This document shows positions 36,629-44,163 of a stretch of DNA of 64,000 nucleotides, piece by piece. Each line of letters starts with the position of its first letter. Position 1 is the first letter of the stretch. This stretch comes from Rhodocyclaceae bacterium (lineage in GTDB: Bacteria; Pseudomonadota; Gammaproteobacteria; Burkholderiales; Rhodocyclaceae): NCBI GenBank assembly GCA_013791905.1, contig VMSX01000017.1, positions 62,001 through 126,000 of the forward strand, written 5' to 3'. The translations under genes and the position numbers were made by a program. The notes below the pieces were generated by a model. That model was not told the origin of the DNA and searched no databases. It worked only from the letters and a program-made list of their open reading frames with translations.

Positions 36629-37792
36629 ATGCTTCAGCCTGACGATCCTCGCCCGCTGATCGTCCACGTCGTCTTCCGTTTCGATGTCGGCGGGCTGGAG
36701 AACGGGGTCGTCAACCTCATCAACCACATGCCGGCGGATGCCTACCGACATGCGATCATCGCGCTGACCGAGGTCACCGATTTCCGCCAGCGCATCGAGC
36801 GCGACGACGTCCAGTTCATCAGCCTCCGCAAACCGCCGGGCCATCTGTTTGCGCTTTACCCGAAACTGTTCCGGCTCTTTCGCGAACTAAAACCCGCCAT
36901 CGTCCATACCCGCAACCTGGCGGCGCTGGAAGTCACGGTGCCGGCCTGGGCGGCCGGCGTGCCAGTGCGCATTCAGAGCGAACACGGCCGCGATGCCGAC
37001 GATCTCGACGGCTCCAATCTCAAGCATAAGTGGGTAAGGCGGCTCTACAATCTGTTCGTGAGCCGCTACGTCGCCCTGTCACGCGATCTGGAAAGCTGGC
37101 TGGTCGAACGAATCGGCATCCCGGCGCGCAAGGTGGCACAGATCTACAATGGCGTCGACCTCGGTCGATTCCATCCTGCCAAAGGGCCGTCGGCTATCGA
37201 GGCCTGCCCGTTCCGGCACCCCGACCACTGGCTGGTTGGCACCGTCGGCCGCATGCAGACGGTCAAGGACCAGACCCTGCTGGCGCGTGCCTTCATCCGC
37301 GCCATTGAACTAGCGCCTGAGCTCAAGGCACGGCTGCGGCTGGTCATGGTCGGCGAGGGCCCGTTGCGAGCAGCGGCCCAACAACTGCTCGAACAGGCCG
37401 GTGTGGCCGATCTTGCCTGGCTGCCGGGAGAGCGTCATGACGTGCCGGACATCCTGCGCGGTCTGGACTGTTTTGTGTTGCCCTCGCTCGCCGAGGGCAT
37501 CTCGAACACCATTCTGGAAGCCATGGCATCGGGTCTGCCGGTGATCGCCACGCGGGTCGGCGGCAATCCGGAGCTCGTTATCGAAGGCCGTACCGGTTGC
37601 CTGGTGCCATCCAGTGATGTGGCGGCAATGGCGCGAGCATTGGTCGGCTACGCTACCGATATCGAAAAGGCTCGCGCAGCAGGCAAGGCTGGCAGGGAGG
37701 AGATCAAAAACCGTTTCAGCATTGAAGCGATGGTAGCTACATATCATGGTCTTTATGATCGGTTATATCGAGTTGACAGCATTCGCAACTAG
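36629..37792 (+). CDS. Glycosyltransferase, XrtA system (TIGR03088 type)
   Basis: This 387-residue GT4-family enzyme opens LIVHVVFRFDVGGLENGVVNLINHMP, the signature of the PEP-CTERM sugar transferase 2 family. The C-terminal donor domain has VGTVGRMQTVKDQTLLARAF and the EGISNTILEAMASGLPVIAT motif with the catalytic Glu pair. The 117 bp before it holds only a possible 44-codon frame that I cannot support. A promoter for the following toxin-antitoxin pair is embedded in its last codons. Confidence 0.9.
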   Translation: MLQPDDPRPLIVHVVFRFDVGGLENGVVNLINHMPADAYRHAIIALTEVTDFRQRIERDDVQFISLRKPPGHLFALYPKLFRLFRELKPAIVHTRNLAALEVTVPAWAAGVPVRIQSEHGRDADDLDGSNLKHKWVRRLYNLFVSRYVALSRDLESWLVERIGIPARKVAQIYNGVDLGRFHPAKGPSAIEACPFRHPDHWLVGTVGRMQTVKDQTLLARAFIRAIELAPELKARLRLVMVGEGPLRAAAQQLLEQAGVADLAWLPGERHDVPDILRGLDCFVLPSLAEGISNTILEAMASGLPVIATRVGGNPELVIEGRTGCLVPSSDVAAMARALVGYATDIEKARAAGKAGREEIKNRFSIEAMVATYHGLYDRLYRVDSIRN

Positions 37793-37801
37793 TCAGACAA
37801 T
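37773..37801 (+). promoter_or_regulatory. Sigma-70 promoter of the Phd/PIN module
   Basis: A perfect -35 TTGACA (37773-37778) is followed after 17 nt by GACAAT (37796-37801). The start would be near 37808, 27 nt before the antitoxin ATG. The promoter overlaps the 3' end of the glycosyltransferase gene, which gives the module its own expression inside the eps operon. Confidence 0.65.
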
Positions 37802-37834
37802 CAGACCAGTTAATATTTGTAATAGGGGCTGGGG

Positions 37835-38098
37835 ATGCACAAATCGCAATGGCGCTTGCAGGATGCAAAGGCACAATTCAGTCAGGTCGTCGAGGCCGCA
37901 TTGCAAGGCGAGCCGCAACACGTTACCCGGCGTGGGAGGGATGCAGTGGTGGTGCTATCCGAAGCGAGCTATCGTGTCTTGCAGCAAAGTTCGCGCATCG
38001 CTGCCCCAGGGTTCGTCGCCCATCTGTTGGCCGTACCGAAAAGGGCTGATGTGAATTTCGCCCGGGGCGGCATTGAGTTGCGTGACGTGGAACTCTGA
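37835..38098 (+). CDS. Phd/YefM-type antitoxin
   Basis: This 87-residue protein opens WRLQDAKAQFSQVVEAALQGEPQHVTRRGRDAVVVLS, the classic Phd/YefM DNA-binding fold, followed by a toxin-binding tail (PKRADVNFARGGIELRDVEL). It should neutralise the PIN toxin encoded next and autoregulate. Its stop overlaps the toxin start (TGATG). It appears intact, and the module sits between two polysaccharide genes in the same orientation. Confidence 0.88.
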   Translation: MHKSQWRLQDAKAQFSQVVEAALQGEPQHVTRRGRDAVVVLSEASYRVLQQSSRIAAPGFVAHLLAVPKRADVNFARGGIELRDVEL

Positions 38099-38508
38099 TG
38101 TATCTGCTCGACACAGTGATCATCTCCGAACTCAGGAAGAGGAAGACGGATACCGGGGTGCTGCGCTGGATTTCCAGCCAGTCGGACGAACAGCTATTTC
38201 TCAGTGTCGTTACGCTCGGCGAGATCGAGCGAGGCATTGAAAAACAGCGCAAACTTGACCCGGATTTTGCCGATGAGCTGTCCGTTTGGATCGAGAGCCT
38301 GGCAAATAATTATGCGGACAGAATCCTTCCGGTCACGCCCGTCATCGCGCGTTGCTGGGGGCGTCTTTCCGCGCGACTGGGCCACGACGGCGCCGACTTG
38401 TTGATTGCAGCGACAGCGCTCACGCATGGCCTGACGGTGGTTACCCGCAACATAAGCCACTTCAAACCTGCGGGCGTCGCCGTTCTCGACCCATTTAACG
38501 AGAATTAG
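38098..38508 (+). CDS. vapC: PIN-domain toxin (VapC/FitB-like)
   Basis: This 136-residue PIN ribonuclease has the acidic residues in YLLDTVIISEL (Asp5), TLGEIERGIE, GADLLIAATAL and VTRNISHF. Length and motifs are complete. It is translationally coupled to the Phd-like antitoxin (TGATG) and ends 14 nt before the amidotransferase gene, so the TA pair fits into the operon without breaking a neighbour. Confidence 0.88.
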   Translation: MYLLDTVIISELRKRKTDTGVLRWISSQSDEQLFLSVVTLGEIERGIEKQRKLDPDFADELSVWIESLANNYADRILPVTPVIARCWGRLSARLGHDGADLLIAATALTHGLTVVTRNISHFKPAGVAVLDPFNEN

Positions 38509-38522
38509 GCCAGAAAGTTCTT

Positions 38523-40421
38523 ATGTGCGGAATCACCGGCATCTTCGACACCCGAGGCAAGCGCGAGATCGACCGCGCCGTGCTGCACCGGATGAACGAA
38601 TCCCAGTTCCATCGCGGCCCGGATGAGGGGGGGCTGCACATTGAGCCGGGCGTGGGCCTCGGCCACCGGCGGCTGTCCATCATCGACCTGTCGACCGGCC
38701 AGCAGCCGCTCTACAACGAGGACAACAGTGTTTGCGTCGTCTTCAATGGCGAGATCTACAATTACCAGGAACTGATTCCCGAATTGCAGGCGCTGGGCCA
38801 CGTCTTCCACACCCGCAGCGACACAGAAGTCATCGTTCATGCCTGGGAAGCCTGGGGCGAGGCATGTGTCGACCGCTTCCGTGGCATGTTTGCCTTCGCC
38901 CTTTGGGACCGTAACCGCGACACGCTTTTCCTGGCGCGCGACCGGCTGGGCGTCAAACCACTGTTCTACGCGCTGCTCGACGATGGCACTTTCCTGTTTG
39001 GTTCCGAACTGAAGTCGATACTTGCGCACGGCGGCCTCAAGCGCGACATCGACCCACTGGCGGTCGAGGAATACTTCGCGCTCGGCTATGTCGCCGAGCC
39101 GCGCTGCATCTTCCGCCAGGCAAAAAAGCTGCCTCCCGCCTGCACACTGAAAGTCGGTCGTGGCGGGACGGCGCTGCCCGAACCTCGCGAATACTGGGAC
39201 GTCCGGTTTTCACTCAACGCGCAACTAAGCGTCGACGAAGCCTGCCACGAACTCGAACGCCGGCTCACCGAATCGATCCGCCTGCGCATGATTTCCGAAG
39301 TGCCACTCGGCGCCTTCCTCTCGGGCGGCGTCGATTCGAGCGCCGTGGTGGCAATGATGGCCGGTCTGTCGAACGAACCGGTCAACACCTGCTCCATCTC
39401 CTTCGCCGATCCGGCCTACGACGAGGCCGCCTTTGCGCAGAAAGTCGCCGACCGCTACCAGACCCGCCACTTCGTGGACAGGGTCGAAAGCGACGACTTC
39501 GACCTCATCGATACCCTCGCCCGCCTCTACGACGAACCCTATGCCGACAGCTCGGCCATCCCCACCTACCGGGTCTGCCAACTGGCGCGAAAACATGTCA
39601 CTGTGGCGCTCTCGGGCGATGGCGGCGACGAGAGCTTCGGCGGTTATCGCCGCTACTGGCTGCACATGATGGAAGAGAAGATGCGCTCAGCGCTGCCGCT
39701 CGGGCTGCGCCGGCCGCTGTTCGGCACCCTCGGCCGGCTTTACCCGAAAGCCGACTGGGCGCCCAGGATGTTTCGCGCCAAGACCACCTTCGAAGCGCTG
39801 GCACGCAACTCCGTCGAGGCTTACTTCCACAGCATTTCAGTCATCCGCAATGTCCAGCGCGGGCAGATCTACAGCGACGCCTTCAAGGCCGAACTGGGCG
39901 GCTACAGCGCACAAGAGGTGTTCGAGCGCCATGCAGCTAAAGCGGGCACCGACGACCCGCTCGCCCTCATCCAGTACATCGACCTGCATACCTATCTGAT
40001 CGGCGACATCAACACCAAGGTGGACCGTGCCAGCATGGCGCACTCCCTCGAAGTGCGCGAGCCGCTGATGGACCACCCGCTGGTGGAATGGCTGGCGACG
40101 CTGCCCACCTCACTGAAGATGCGCGGCGCGGAAAGCAAGTACCTGCTGAAGAAAGCCATGGAACCGCACCTGCCGCGCGACATCATGTATCGCCCGAAGA
40201 TGGGCTTCGCCGTGCCGCTCGCCCGCTGGTTTCGCGGCCCGCTGCGGCAGCGCGTGCGCGACGAACTGCTCGGCGGCCCCATGCTGGATACTGGCTGGTT
40301 CAACCGCGACGCCATCCAGCAAATTGTCGAACAGCACGAATCCGGCATTCGCGACCACAGCACACCGATCTGGGTAATGCTGATGTTTAACGCTTTTTTG
40401 CGCAATAACGAAGTGGGTTAA
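38523..40421 (+). CDS. XrtA-system asparagine-synthetase-like amidotransferase
   Basis: This 632-residue enzyme has an N-terminal class II glutamine amidotransferase domain with the nucleophile Cys2 (MCGITGIFD) and a C-terminal asparagine synthase domain with the PP-loop LSGGVDSSAV. It would transfer glutamine-derived ammonia to a carboxylate, here probably a uronic acid carboxyl of the repeat unit, consistent with the tviB/tviC genes nearby. It belongs to the exosortase A amidotransferase 1 family (TIGR03108 type). A 21/24 match to the 24-bp dispersed repeat lies within it at 39150-39173. Both active sites are intact, unlike the homologue at 53126-55021. Confidence 0.92.
   Translation: MCGITGIFDTRGKREIDRAVLHRMNESQFHRGPDEGGLHIEPGVGLGHRRLSIIDLSTGQQPLYNEDNSVCVVFNGEIYNYQELIPELQALGHVFHTRSDTEVIVHAWEAWGEACVDRFRGMFAFALWDRNRDTLFLARDRLGVKPLFYALLDDGTFLFGSELKSILAHGGLKRDIDPLAVEEYFALGYVAEPRCIFRQAKKLPPACTLKVGRGGTALPEPREYWDVRFSLNAQLSVDEACHELERRLTESIRLRMISEVPLGAFLSGGVDSSAVVAMMAGLSNEPVNTCSISFADPAYDEAAFAQKVADRYQTRHFVDRVESDDFDLIDTLARLYDEPYADSSAIPTYRVCQLARKHVTVALSGDGGDESFGGYRRYWLHMMEEKMRSALPLGLRRPLFGTLGRLYPKADWAPRMFRAKTTFEALARNSVEAYFHSISVIRNVQRGQIYSDAFKAELGGYSAQEVFERHAAKAGTDDPLALIQYIDLHTYLIGDINTKVDRASMAHSLEVREPLMDHPLVEWLATLPTSLKMRGAESKYLLKKAMEPHLPRDIMYRPKMGFAVPLARWFRGPLRQRVRDELLGGPMLDTGWFNRDAIQQIVEQHESGIRDHSTPIWVMLMFNAFLRNNEVG
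39150..39173 (+). repeat. 24-bp dispersed repeat, 21/24 match
   Basis: This lies inside the amidotransferase gene and encodes KVGRGGTA. Three adjacent bases differ from the exact copies. It could be chance convergence of a GC-rich codon run, so it is the weakest of the intragenic copies. Confidence 0.3.
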
Positions 40422-40436
40422 GTCTTTTCAGACATT

Positions 40437-40466
40437 TATTGTCAATATTTGTATTGACAATATGCA
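40437..40466 (+). promoter_or_regulatory. Operator and promoter of the brnTA operon
   Basis: A perfect 10-bp inverted repeat (TATTGTCAAT at 40437-40446 and ATTGACAATA at 40453-40462, spacer 6) covers a possible -35 TTGTCA (40439-40444) and touches a -10 TATGCA (40461-40466) at 16-nt spacing. The start would be near 40473, 16 nt before the BrnT ATG. The layout fits autorepression by the BrnT-BrnA complex. Confidence 0.65.
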
Positions 40467-40488
40467 TACATACATCAGAGAATTTGCC

Positions 40489-40782
40489 ATGGACGTCCAA
40501 TATGAACTAAGCGGCGACCTGTTCGTCTGGGACGCTGCCAAAGCGGAGAAGAACTGGCACAAGCATGGTGTGCGATTTGAAGAGGCAGTGACAATCTTTT
40601 CTGACCCGCTGTTTGTTCTGATGGATGCTTCCCGAAACCAAGACGCGCGTGATGCAGCCATTGGCTTTGACTCATTCGGCCGCTTGCTCTACGTAGTCCA
40701 TATCGAGGTTTGCGAATCCTTTATCCGCATTATCTCCGCGCGACGCGCGGAACCCGAAGAGGAGAGTCGTTATGCTGACTGA
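40489..40782 (+). CDS. brnT: BrnT-family ribonuclease toxin
   Basis: This 97-residue protein matches BrnT, a RelE-fold ribonuclease: FVWDAAKAEKNWHKHGVRFEEAVTIFSDP at the start, then RDAAIGFDSFGRLLYVVHIEV and IRIISARRAEPEEESRY at the end. ATG 40489 fits the BrnT N-terminus better than the ATG at 40462, which lies within the operator. It overlaps the antitoxin gene by 11 nt. It looks intact and sits between the amidotransferase and epimerase genes. Confidence 0.9.
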   Translation: MDVQYELSGDLFVWDAAKAEKNWHKHGVRFEEAVTIFSDPLFVLMDASRNQDARDAAIGFDSFGRLLYVVHIEVCESFIRIISARRAEPEEESRYAD

Positions 40783-41053
40783 CAGTCTGAAGAAACGAAT
40801 GACCAAAGACCGGCCGATGACATCAATTACGTTGCGCATTCCTGTGGACGTTGTCGAGTCAATGAAAGAGATTGCGCCCAAGAAAGGTTTTTCTGGCTAC
40901 CAAGTTCTATTGAAATCCTATATTGGTGAGGGACTTCGCCGGGATGAGGCGCAGTTTGCCGCTGGACCAACAGCTCGTCTCATTGAAGCTCTAAAAAAAC
41001 GGGGGGTGCCAGATGCCCTTTTGGATGAAGCTACCCGAGAATTAGCAGCATAG
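40772..41053 (+). CDS. brnA: BrnA/CopG-like antitoxin
   Basis: This 93-residue protein has a ribbon-helix-helix core (MTSITLRIPVDVVESMKEIAPKKGFSGYQVLLKSYIGEGL, about 16-55) and a C-terminal tail, as in antitoxins that pair with BrnT. GAGGAG precedes the ATG at 40772, and in-frame ATGs at codons 10 and 16 are alternatives. It should bind BrnT and the palindromic operator at 40437-40462. Confidence 0.83.
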   Translation: MLTDSLKKRMTKDRPMTSITLRIPVDVVESMKEIAPKKGFSGYQVLLKSYIGEGLRRDEAQFAAGPTARLIEALKKRGVPDALLDEATRELAA

Positions 41054-41100
41054 CCCCACAAAAACAATCTCGAATCGAATGAAAAATAGGCGATAACCAC

Positions 41101-42201
41101 ATGCCCCTCATTTATCTGGTCGCCGGTGCGCGCCCCAACTTCATGAAGATCGCCCCCATCGTGCGCGCTTTGCAGGCGCACGGCGGCCTGAGCTTCAAGA
41201 TCATTCATACCGGCCAGCACTACGACCACGACATGAACGAGGTGTTCTTCGAGGAGCTGGGTATTCCGCAGCCGGATCTATTCATGGGCGCCGGCGGCGG
41301 CAGCCATGCACAGCAGACGGCGAAGATCATGACGGCCTTCGAAGATTTGTGCCACGCGCAGAAACCGGATGCGGTACTGGTCGTGGGCGACGTCAACTCC
41401 ACGCTGGCATGCTCCATCGTTGCCAAGAAACTGAATGTCCCCGTGGCGCACGTAGAGGCGGGCTTGCGCAGCGGCGATATGAGCATGCCCGAAGAAATCA
41501 ATCGCCTGGTCACCGACAGCATTGCGGATTGGTTCTTCGTGACGGAACCGAGCGGTGTCGAGCATCTGCGCCGCGAAGGCAAGCACGACAGCGCGATTCA
41601 CCATGTCGGGCATGTGATGGTGGATAACGTGCTCTATCAGGCGAAAAAGCTGGCGCTGACGGAAACTCTGTTCGAGACAAGTGATTTCAAACAGAAGCAT
41701 GCGCGTTATGGCGTGGTGACGCTGCATCGACCGAGCAATGTCGATAGCGCCGAGATGATTACGCGCATCAGCGGGGCGCTGAAGGAGATCGCCGCCGATC
41801 TGCCCTTGCTGTTTCCGGTCCATCCGCGCACGCGGGCGAACCTGGAGAAGTTCGGCATCGACCTGGGCAAAGACATCACCCTGCTCGGACCGCAGGGCTA
41901 CATGTCCTTCCTGAATCTTTGGAAGGATGCCGTGGTGGTGCTGACCGACAGCGGCGGCCTGCAAGAGGAAACCACTGCGCTAGGCGTCCCGTGCATTACG
42001 ATCCGCGAAAACACGGAGCGGCCAGTGACGGTCGAAGAAGGTACCAACGTCCTGGCTGGCACCGATCCGGTACAGATTGTCGCCGCGGCGCGCAAGGTAA
42101 TGCGCGGCGAGGGCAAGCAGGGCCAACGGCCGCATTTGTGGGATGGCAAGGCGGCGGAGCGCATTGTTACGATCCTCGCCAAGGAACTCGCCACAGGCTG
42201 A
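41101..42201 (+). CDS. wecB: UDP-N-acetylglucosamine 2-epimerase (non-hydrolysing)
   Basis: This 366-residue WecB/MnaA enzyme converts UDP-GlcNAc to UDP-ManNAc. Landmarks are YLVAGARPNFMKIAPIVRAL at the start, HIIHTGQHYD-like IIHTGQHYDHDMNEVFFEEL, HVEAGLRSGDMSMPEEINRLVTD (catalytic acidic residues) and LTDSGGLQEETTALGVPCITIRENTERP. The length is normal. It supplies an amino sugar for the polymer. It lies 47 nt after the brnTA pair. Confidence 0.95.
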   Translation: MPLIYLVAGARPNFMKIAPIVRALQAHGGLSFKIIHTGQHYDHDMNEVFFEELGIPQPDLFMGAGGGSHAQQTAKIMTAFEDLCHAQKPDAVLVVGDVNSTLACSIVAKKLNVPVAHVEAGLRSGDMSMPEEINRLVTDSIADWFFVTEPSGVEHLRREGKHDSAIHHVGHVMVDNVLYQAKKLALTETLFETSDFKQKHARYGVVTLHRPSNVDSAEMITRISGALKEIAADLPLLFPVHPRTRANLEKFGIDLGKDITLLGPQGYMSFLNLWKDAVVVLTDSGGLQEETTALGVPCITIRENTERPVTVEEGTNVLAGTDPVQIVAAARKVMRGEGKQGQRPHLWDGKAAERIVTILAKELATG

Positions 42202-42210
42202 CGAACACAA

Positions 42211-42234
42211 AAACTCGGCGCTGGCGGGGCGGCG
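42211..42234 (+). repeat. 24-bp dispersed repeat, intergenic copy (22/24)
   Basis: This copy lies in the 94-bp gap after wecB. It is followed by GAATC, as is the exact copy at 43432, so the similarity runs slightly past the 24-bp core. It precedes a TATAAT hexamer by 29 nt. Confidence 0.6.
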
Positions 42235-42263
42235 AATCGGGCGGCCACTGGGCATGCAACCCG

Positions 42264-42269
42264 TATAAT
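42264..42269 (+). promoter_or_regulatory. Candidate -10 element before the glycosyltransferase gene
   Basis: A perfect TATAAT sits 27 nt before the start at 42296. No good -35 is visible 16-18 nt upstream, so promoter activity is uncertain. Confidence 0.4.
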
Positions 42270-42295
42270 CGCGCGCACTTTCCGGCGAGTCGGCA

Positions 42296-43468
42296 ATGAA
42301 AATCCTTTACCACCACCGTACTGCTTCAAAAGATGGCCAGGCAGTGCACATCGAAGAAATGGTCGGTGCGCTGCGCGCACTCGGCCACGAGGTCCGTGTC
42401 GTTGGGCCACAAGAAAGTGGTGGCAGCATGGGCGACGACGCCACCTGGGTGCATAAGCTCAAGGCCGTCTTGCCGAAAGCCGCCTACGAAATTCTGGAGT
42501 TGGCCTATACGCTGCTCGCCTATCGACGACTGGCTGCGGCGGCACGCGACTTCCACCCCGACTTCATCTACGAGCGCTACAACCTCTTCCTGCTGGCCGG
42601 CGCCATGCTCAGGCGGAAACTGGGCATCCCCCTGCTGCTGGAAGTCAATTCGCCGCTGTTCGAGGAGCGCCAGCGTTTCAGCGGGCTAGGCCTGCCCCGG
42701 CTGGCACGTTGGGCGGAAAGTCGAGCCTGGCGGCAGGCCGACTTCGTCCTGCCGGTCACCCGGGTGCTGGCGGGCCATGTCGCCGCCGCCGGCGTCCCGC
42801 CCGAGCGCATCGTCGTCATTCCCAACGGCATCAATCGCGCACACTTCGCCGCCGCGCCGTCATCCGAAGAAGCAAAGCAGAAGCTCGGACTTTCCGGGTC
42901 GCTGGTTCTGGGTTTTACCGGCTTCGTGCGCGACTGGCACGGCGTCGACCGCGTTATCCGCTGGATGGCCTCGAACGATGCGCCGGTCAATGCCGTGCTC
43001 ATGGTGGTCGGTGATGGCCCTGTCCGCACCGAACTCGAACGCCTCGCTGCCGAACTCAATCTGCGCGACCGCGTGCGCTTCACCGGCGTCATCGACCGCA
43101 ACCGCGTGCCTGCGCATGTCGCCGCCTTCGATATCGCGCTGCAACCCGCTGTTGTCGCCTACGCCTCGCCGCTCAAACTCTTCGAATATCTGGCGCTGGG
43201 CAAAGCCGTGATCGCCCCCCGGCAGCCGAACATTGAAGAAATTCTCGCCGACGACGACAACGCCCTGCTGTTCGACGCCAGCGAGCCGGGCGCCTTCGAG
43301 TGTGCGCTCACCCGCCTGTGCGGCGATGCGGCCCTGCGCGCCCGACTGGCCGTAGCGGCAGCCGCCACCATTGATCGACTCGACCTCACCTGGTTAGGCA
43401 ACGCCAATCGGGTAACCGAGCTTGCCACCGGAAAGTCGGCGCTGGCGGGACGGCGAATCAGCCAATAG
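42296..43468 (+). CDS. GT4-family glycosyltransferase
   Basis: This 390-residue GT-B enzyme has an N-terminal acceptor domain (MKILYHHRTASKDGQAVHIEEMVGAL) and a C-terminal donor domain with LGFTGFVRDWHGVDRVI, PNGINRAHF and SPLKLFEYLALGKAVIAPRQPNIEEI. It should add a sugar of the repeat unit. The last residues (KSALAGRRISQ) are encoded by an exact 24-bp dispersed repeat, which suggests the C-terminus was altered by insertion of that element. Confidence 0.88.
   Translation: MKILYHHRTASKDGQAVHIEEMVGALRALGHEVRVVGPQESGGSMGDDATWVHKLKAVLPKAAYEILELAYTLLAYRRLAAAARDFHPDFIYERYNLFLLAGAMLRRKLGIPLLLEVNSPLFEERQRFSGLGLPRLARWAESRAWRQADFVLPVTRVLAGHVAAAGVPPERIVVIPNGINRAHFAAAPSSEEAKQKLGLSGSLVLGFTGFVRDWHGVDRVIRWMASNDAPVNAVLMVVGDGPVRTELERLAAELNLRDRVRFTGVIDRNRVPAHVAAFDIALQPAVVAYASPLKLFEYLALGKAVIAPRQPNIEEILADDDNALLFDASEPGAFECALTRLCGDAALRARLAVAAAATIDRLDLTWLGNANRVTELATGKSALAGRRISQ
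43432..43455 (+). repeat. 24-bp dispersed repeat, exact copy 2
   Basis: This is identical over 24 bp to 13323-13346, about 30 kb away. It forms the 3' end of the glycosyltransferase coding sequence and lies 63 bp before the MntA gene, at the left edge of the damaged toxin-antitoxin block. Confidence 0.7.
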
Positions 43469-43517
43469 TGCGCATCGATGGTAAATTAAGCGTCATGCAA
43501 TATGCACGGTGTTCCAA

Positions 43518-43817
43518 ATGAATCCGCAAGTGCCTATCCCCCATGCAGCAATACGTGCTTTCTGTCGCGCTCATGCCGTACGCGAGCTTGCCGTTTTCGG
43601 CTCCGCCGTTCGGGATGATTTCAGCTCTGGCAGCGATATTGATGTGCTGATCGATCTCGCCCCGGATGCGCGGGTCGGACTTGTGACGCTGCAAAAGATG
43701 CGAGACGAACTGGCTGGGATATTTGGCCATCCGGTCGACCTGCTTACGCGCAACGGCCTCAACCGCCACATCCGCGAGCAGATCCTGCTCGACGCCGAAA
43801 TAATTCATGCGGAGTGA
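43518..43817 (+). CDS. mntA: MntA-type minimal nucleotidyltransferase antitoxin
   Basis: This 99-residue protein has the minimal nucleotidyltransferase signature: FGSAVRDDFSSGSDIDVLIDL, with GSX10DxD metal residues, and VDLLTRNGL. MntA antitoxins AMPylate or block HEPN (HepT) toxins. The gene is full length. ATG 43518 gives the usual N-terminus, although the frame opens at 43509. Its stop runs directly into the truncated hepT remnant (GTGA). Confidence 0.88.
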   Translation: MNPQVPIPHAAIRAFCRAHAVRELAVFGSAVRDDFSSGSDIDVLIDLAPDARVGLVTLQKMRDELAGIFGHPVDLLTRNGLNRHIREQILLDAEIIHAE

Positions 43818-44005
43818 CCGGGCGCCTTTCCGAAGCAACACGAGCACAAACACCCGAGGTTTCCTGGAAGGAAGTCATCGGCTTTCGCAATGTAGCGGTG
43901 CATGCGTACTTTTCAGTGGACTGGCGCATTGTGTTCGTGACGGTCATCGACGATCTGCCACTACTCAAGCGTAGCGTAGCAATGCAACTTGATCGTTGCA
44001 AATAG
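43814..44005 (+). pseudogene. hepT: HepT (HEPN) toxin, N-terminal half missing
   Basis: The 63 residues from the GTG at 43814 match only the C-terminal half of a DUF86/HepT protein: RLSEATRAQTPEVSWKEVIGFRNVAVHAYFSVDWRIVFVTV. Family members are about 110-140 residues, so roughly 50 N-terminal residues are deleted exactly at the mntA junction. The HEPN active-site motif Rx4-6H (RNVAVHAY) is kept. It is probably a non-functional remnant, but a short product could still be made. Confidence 0.8.
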
Positions 44006-44052
44006 TCGGCGCTGGTAATCCACCCTCCAGACCTCAAGGTCGAACACGACGC

Positions 44053-44130
44053 ATGATCCGCACGCGCCTCTTCTCCACCCTCTACCCCAGCAGCGTGCGG
44101 CCAAGCCACGATATTTTCTTCAAAGCATAG
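44053..44130 (+). pseudogene. 5' fragment of a glycosyltransferase gene (duplicate of 47103 start)
   Basis: The first 69 nt from the ATG match the start of the glycosyltransferase gene at 47103 at 62 positions and encode MIRTRLFSTLYPSSVRPSHD, then the similarity ends and a TAG stops the frame after 25 codons. Upstream of the ATG the two copies share only CGC. It is a partial duplicate lying 3.05 kb before the intact gene, with toxin-antitoxin modules between. Confidence 0.85.
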
Positions 44131-44157
44131 ACAAACTATGCCACTTAGTGGTACAAT
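44128..44157 (+). promoter_or_regulatory. Promoter and operator of the RelE-like/XRE module
   Basis: TAGACA (44128-44133) and TACAAT (44152-44157) are 18 nt apart. The spacer holds an inverted repeat TGCCACT-T-AGTGGTA (44139-44153, one mismatch), a likely antitoxin operator. The start of transcription would fall at or next to the ATG at 44164, so the mRNA may be almost leaderless. Confidence 0.6.
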
Positions 44158-44163
44158 CAAAAC

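Noticed and set aside
36509-36643. Possible 44-codon frame between tviC and the glycosyltransferase
   Set aside because: It starts with GTG without a convincing ribosome-binding site, has low-complexity Arg/Leu/Ala content and overlaps the next start.
35531-36844. 437-codon minus-strand frame across tviC and the next glycosyltransferase
   Set aside because: It spans two well-supported genes on the other strand and has no recognisable motif.
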